From: Actinomadura alba
Lineage (GTDB): Bacteria; Actinomycetota; Actinomycetes; Streptosporangiales; Streptosporangiaceae
Direction: 5' to 3'
Length of the DNA: 64,000 bases
Assembly (NCBI RefSeq): GCF_014323705.1
Contig: NZ_JABVEC010000025.1
Location: forward strand, 1-64,000
The notes beneath the pieces are model-generated. The model ran no database searches. It had not been told where the DNA came from and saw nothing but the letters and a program-made list of their open reading frames with translations. Made by a program: the position numbers and the translations under genes. Shown here piece by piece: positions 62,030 to 64,000 of this stretch (position 1 is the first letter of the stretch; each line of letters begins with the position of its first letter).

Positions 62030-62998
62030 ATGAAGGCAGTCGTTGCGACCGGATACGGACCACCAGAGGAGTACACGGTGGCCGACGTGCCGGCGCCCCG
62101 GCCCGGTCCAGGGCAGATCCAGGTCCGGATCGCCGCCGCCTCGATCAACCCGGCCGACGTCCGATTGCCCAGCGGCGATTTCCGCGACGTCGTGCCGCTG
62201 GAGTTTCCGCACGTGCCCGGCAACGACTTCGCCGGCACGGTCAGCGAGGTCGGCGCTGGCGTGACGGCCTACCAGGTGGGCGACGAGATCTTCGGCATGG
62301 CCGTGCCGCGGGCGCTGCGCGCGATGGCCGGTGCGACCCGACCGTCGCTGAGCACCGGCTCGCTGGCCGCGTACGCGGTCTTCGAGGCCGACACTCCGTT
62401 TCTGGCGCACCGCCCGGCCGGCCTGGACATCGAACAGGCGGCGGCACTGCCCACTATCGGCCTGACCGCACGGGCGCTGATGGCCACCGCCAAGGTGCAG
62501 CCCGATGAAACCGTCCTGGTCGTCGGTGCCACGGGCGGTGTGGGTACCGCGGTGATCCCGCTCCTCGGCGGTACAAACGCGCGGGTGATCGCCACCGCGA
62601 CCGCCGCTGATGCCGACATCCTGCGAGCTCTCGGCGCGGACGAGACCATCGGGTACGCGGAATCTGAGTACCCCTCCGACGTCGACGTCGCGTTCAATCT
62701 GACGCTGCCGAGCGACCATCTTGCCGGTGTTGCAAGTGCCATCCGCCCAGGTGGACGCCTCCTCACGATCACCTACCCCGTACCGCAGCAGGAGTGGATC
62801 GGACGCGATGACGTCGGTCTTCATTTCGTGCTGGACATGGACGGCACATTCGGCGGGATACGCGAGGTCGGTGAACTGGCGATCCGCAGCGAGCTGCGGG
62901 CCACGATCGGCCGCCGCTACACCCTCGACGAGGGCGTTCAAGCATGCGTCGACTTCGTCCGCCTGCACACGACCGGCAAACTGGTCGTCACGATGTAA
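62030..62998 (+). CDS. Zinc-independent NADPH:quinone oxidoreductase-like protein (MDR family)
   Basis: A 322-residue medium-chain reductase. KAVVATGYGPPEEYTVADVP, VGAGVTAYQVGDEIFG and the NADPH motif VLVVGATGGVGTAVIPLLGG (about 164-183) identify the quinone oxidoreductase/crotonyl reductase-like subgroup; no zinc ligands were seen. It probably reduces quinones or enals, with NADPH. It is the apparent target of the divergent TetR regulator, whose operators sit just upstream; the ribosome site GGAGGAA is optimal. The 62999-63180 gap shows nothing. Confidence 0.88.
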   Translation: MKAVVATGYGPPEEYTVADVPAPRPGPGQIQVRIAAASINPADVRLPSGDFRDVVPLEFPHVPGNDFAGTVSEVGAGVTAYQVGDEIFGMAVPRALRAMAGATRPSLSTGSLAAYAVFEADTPFLAHRPAGLDIEQAAALPTIGLTARALMATAKVQPDETVLVVGATGGVGTAVIPLLGGTNARVIATATAADADILRALGADETIGYAESEYPSDVDVAFNLTLPSDHLAGVASAIRPGGRLLTITYPVPQQEWIGRDDVGLHFVLDMDGTFGGIREVGELAIRSELRATIGRRYTLDEGVQACVDFVRLHTTGKLVVTM

Positions 62999-63180
62999 AC
63001 ACACTGTCATCGGCATTCTTGGAAGTTCAGAGATAGCCGAGCTGGACGTGCGCTGTTACGACCACGCCGTACTTCGGACAAGCCATTTCCCGAACCCGCC
63101 ATCACACAGCCTACGACCGCCCTCAGCACGGCACCTTGACACAGAGGGGAGCCAGAAGAGTGCGTCTCACCGTCTGGGGA

Positions 63181-64000
63181 TCAGGCGGGCAGGGAGGCGA
63201 GCCAGCCGGTCAGGATCTCGTTGACCTCCTCGCGGCGCTCCTGCTGAATCCAGTGGCCGCAGCCGTCGAGTATGTGTGACGCGACCAGGCCTGGCAGGGT
63301 GGCGGGGTATGCATTGATGGCGTCTGCCATCCAGGTGGTGGAGGCGTCCTGTGCGCCGCCGATGAACAGGGACGGCTGGGTGATGGGGGAGCCGTCGAAG
63401 TCGGCGAGGTCTTCCCAGTCCCGGTCCATGTTCCGGTAGCGGTTGAGCGCCCCGCTCATGCCGGTCCGCTCGAACTCTGCGGCGTAGACGTCCAGGTCGT
63501 CCTCACTGAGCCAGGCGGGCAGCCGACCGGTGGGGAACCGGTCGCGCAGCGTCCCGCCCCGGGACGCGAAGTGTGGGTCCGGGCCGTCGGCGGGCGGCAT
63601 GGTGTCGGCGGACAGGGCGGCGTAGAAGCCGGCGAGCCAGCCGCGGACGTCCGGTTCGATCTCGGCCTCGGCCCGGCCGGGCTCTTGAAAGCGGCTGACG
63701 TAGAACTCCTCCTCTCCGCCCATTTTCGCGAAGACCTCGCTGGGCCGTGGCCCGCCGCGTGGGGCGTAGGGCACGCTCAGCAGCCCGACCGCGCGGAAGA
63801 CATCGGGCCTGACGAGGGCGGAGTTGGCGGCGATGGTCGCGCCCCAGTCGTGGCCCACGATCACGGCCGTTTGCTCGCCCAGGGCGTGCACCACGGCGAC
63901 GTTGTCCTCGACCAGCTCCAGCATCCGGTACGCGGCTGCGCCCTCCGGCTTGGAGGAGCGGCCATAGCCACGAACGTCGACGGCGACGGCCCGGTAGCCG
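63181..64000 (-). CDS. Epoxide hydrolase-type alpha/beta hydrolase (5' end outside window)
   Basis: The last ~273 residues are in the window; the frame is open to the right edge (reading GYRAVAVDVRGYGRSSKPEG at its visible start), so the N-terminus with the HGxP motif is missing. The nucleophile elbow is VIVGHDWGATIAANSALV, with Asp as in soluble epoxide hydrolases and haloalkane dehalogenases. A cap region has Tyr residues (EEFYVSRFQEPG; DLDVYAAEF), and the catalytic His is in LDGCGHWIQQERREEVNEIL. It converges with the oxidoreductase gene. Confidence 0.88.
   Translation of the reverse strand, partial: GYRAVAVDVRGYGRSSKPEGAAAYRMLELVEDNVAVVHALGEQTAVIVGHDWGATIAANSALVRPDVFRAVGLLSVPYAPRGGPRPSEVFAKMGGEEEFYVSRFQEPGRAEAEIEPDVRGWLAGFYAALSADTMPPADGPDPHFASRGGTLRDRFPTGRLPAWLSEDDLDVYAAEFERTGMSGALNRYRNMDRDWEDLADFDGSPITQPSLFIGGAQDASTTWMADAINAYPATLPGLVASHILDGCGHWIQQERREEVNEILTGWLASLPA

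Noticed and set aside
1..64000. tRNA genes, rRNA genes, CRISPR arrays, transposase genes, attachment sites and replication origins
   Set aside because: Looked for by eye on both strands; no cloverleaf, array of spaced repeats, transposase or integrase motif was found. A covariance-model search was not possible here.

Overview
The window is GC-rich DNA with GTG/ATG starts, short Shine-Dalgarno sites and many ATGA/GTGA start-stop overlaps, which fits a filamentous actinobacterium. The gene content (CU044_5270-type protein, an ECF sigma factor, PF04672 methyltransferase debris, DUF5990, DUF4419, DUF6461 debris) suggests the Streptosporangiales/Thermomonosporaceae side, but this is inference. No rRNA, tRNA, CRISPR array, integrase or intact insertion sequence was seen.

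Layout. 0.2-5.7 kb: an EF-hand protein with its own promoter and terminator, a class I methyltransferase, a PLP fold-type-II-like orphan and a secreted metallophosphoesterase. 5.8-9.4 kb: a complete frdABCD fumarate reductase operon with a small Cys/His protein upstream. 9.6-29.1 kb: a catabolic island with a leucyl aminopeptidase, two complete hyuA-hyuB (hydantoinase/oxoprolinase) pairs, a seven-gene minus-strand operon (ABM-domain protein, CUT2 ABC transporter, short HyuA-like protein, DUF917 protein, PucR regulator), an LLM flavin monooxygenase and an amidohydrolase. 29.3-32.2 kb: a ferredoxin reductase with an Fe-S type regulator, divergent from a folE C-terminal fragment and arsC. 32.2-35.7 kb: an ECF sigma factor with its partner membrane protein, another membrane protein and two broken genes.

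36.1-47.4 kb is the most unusual part: terD, a CASTOR/POLLUX-type channel, a GT-C-like membrane protein, a voltage-gated channel with a TGEAW filter, terB, an ABC exporter, a BlaR1-like M56 protease with blaI, a CDF transporter and a second blaI. Two families of repeated dyads sit in the promoters: CTACTAC-N4-GTARTAG (terD, POLLUX channel, and an orphan site at 41.3 kb) and a 19-mer ACTACGACA-NN-TGTAGCAG (terB and the CDF gene). I read this as a candidate BlaI-controlled ion-flux/tellurite-type stress regulon spread over several transcription units.

47.7-50.9 kb: IclR regulator, glucarate-dehydratase-like enolase and a D-2-hydroxyacid dehydrogenase. 51.1-54.5 kb: a stand-alone QcrB-like cytochrome b and a Tat-exported 5'-nucleotidase, convergent. 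54.7-64 kb: regulator/hydrolase and regulator/oxidoreductase pairs with clear operators, DUF5990, beta-propeller-like and DUF4419 proteins, two decayed genes (NUDIX-like, DUF6461-like), and an epoxide hydrolase cut by the right edge.
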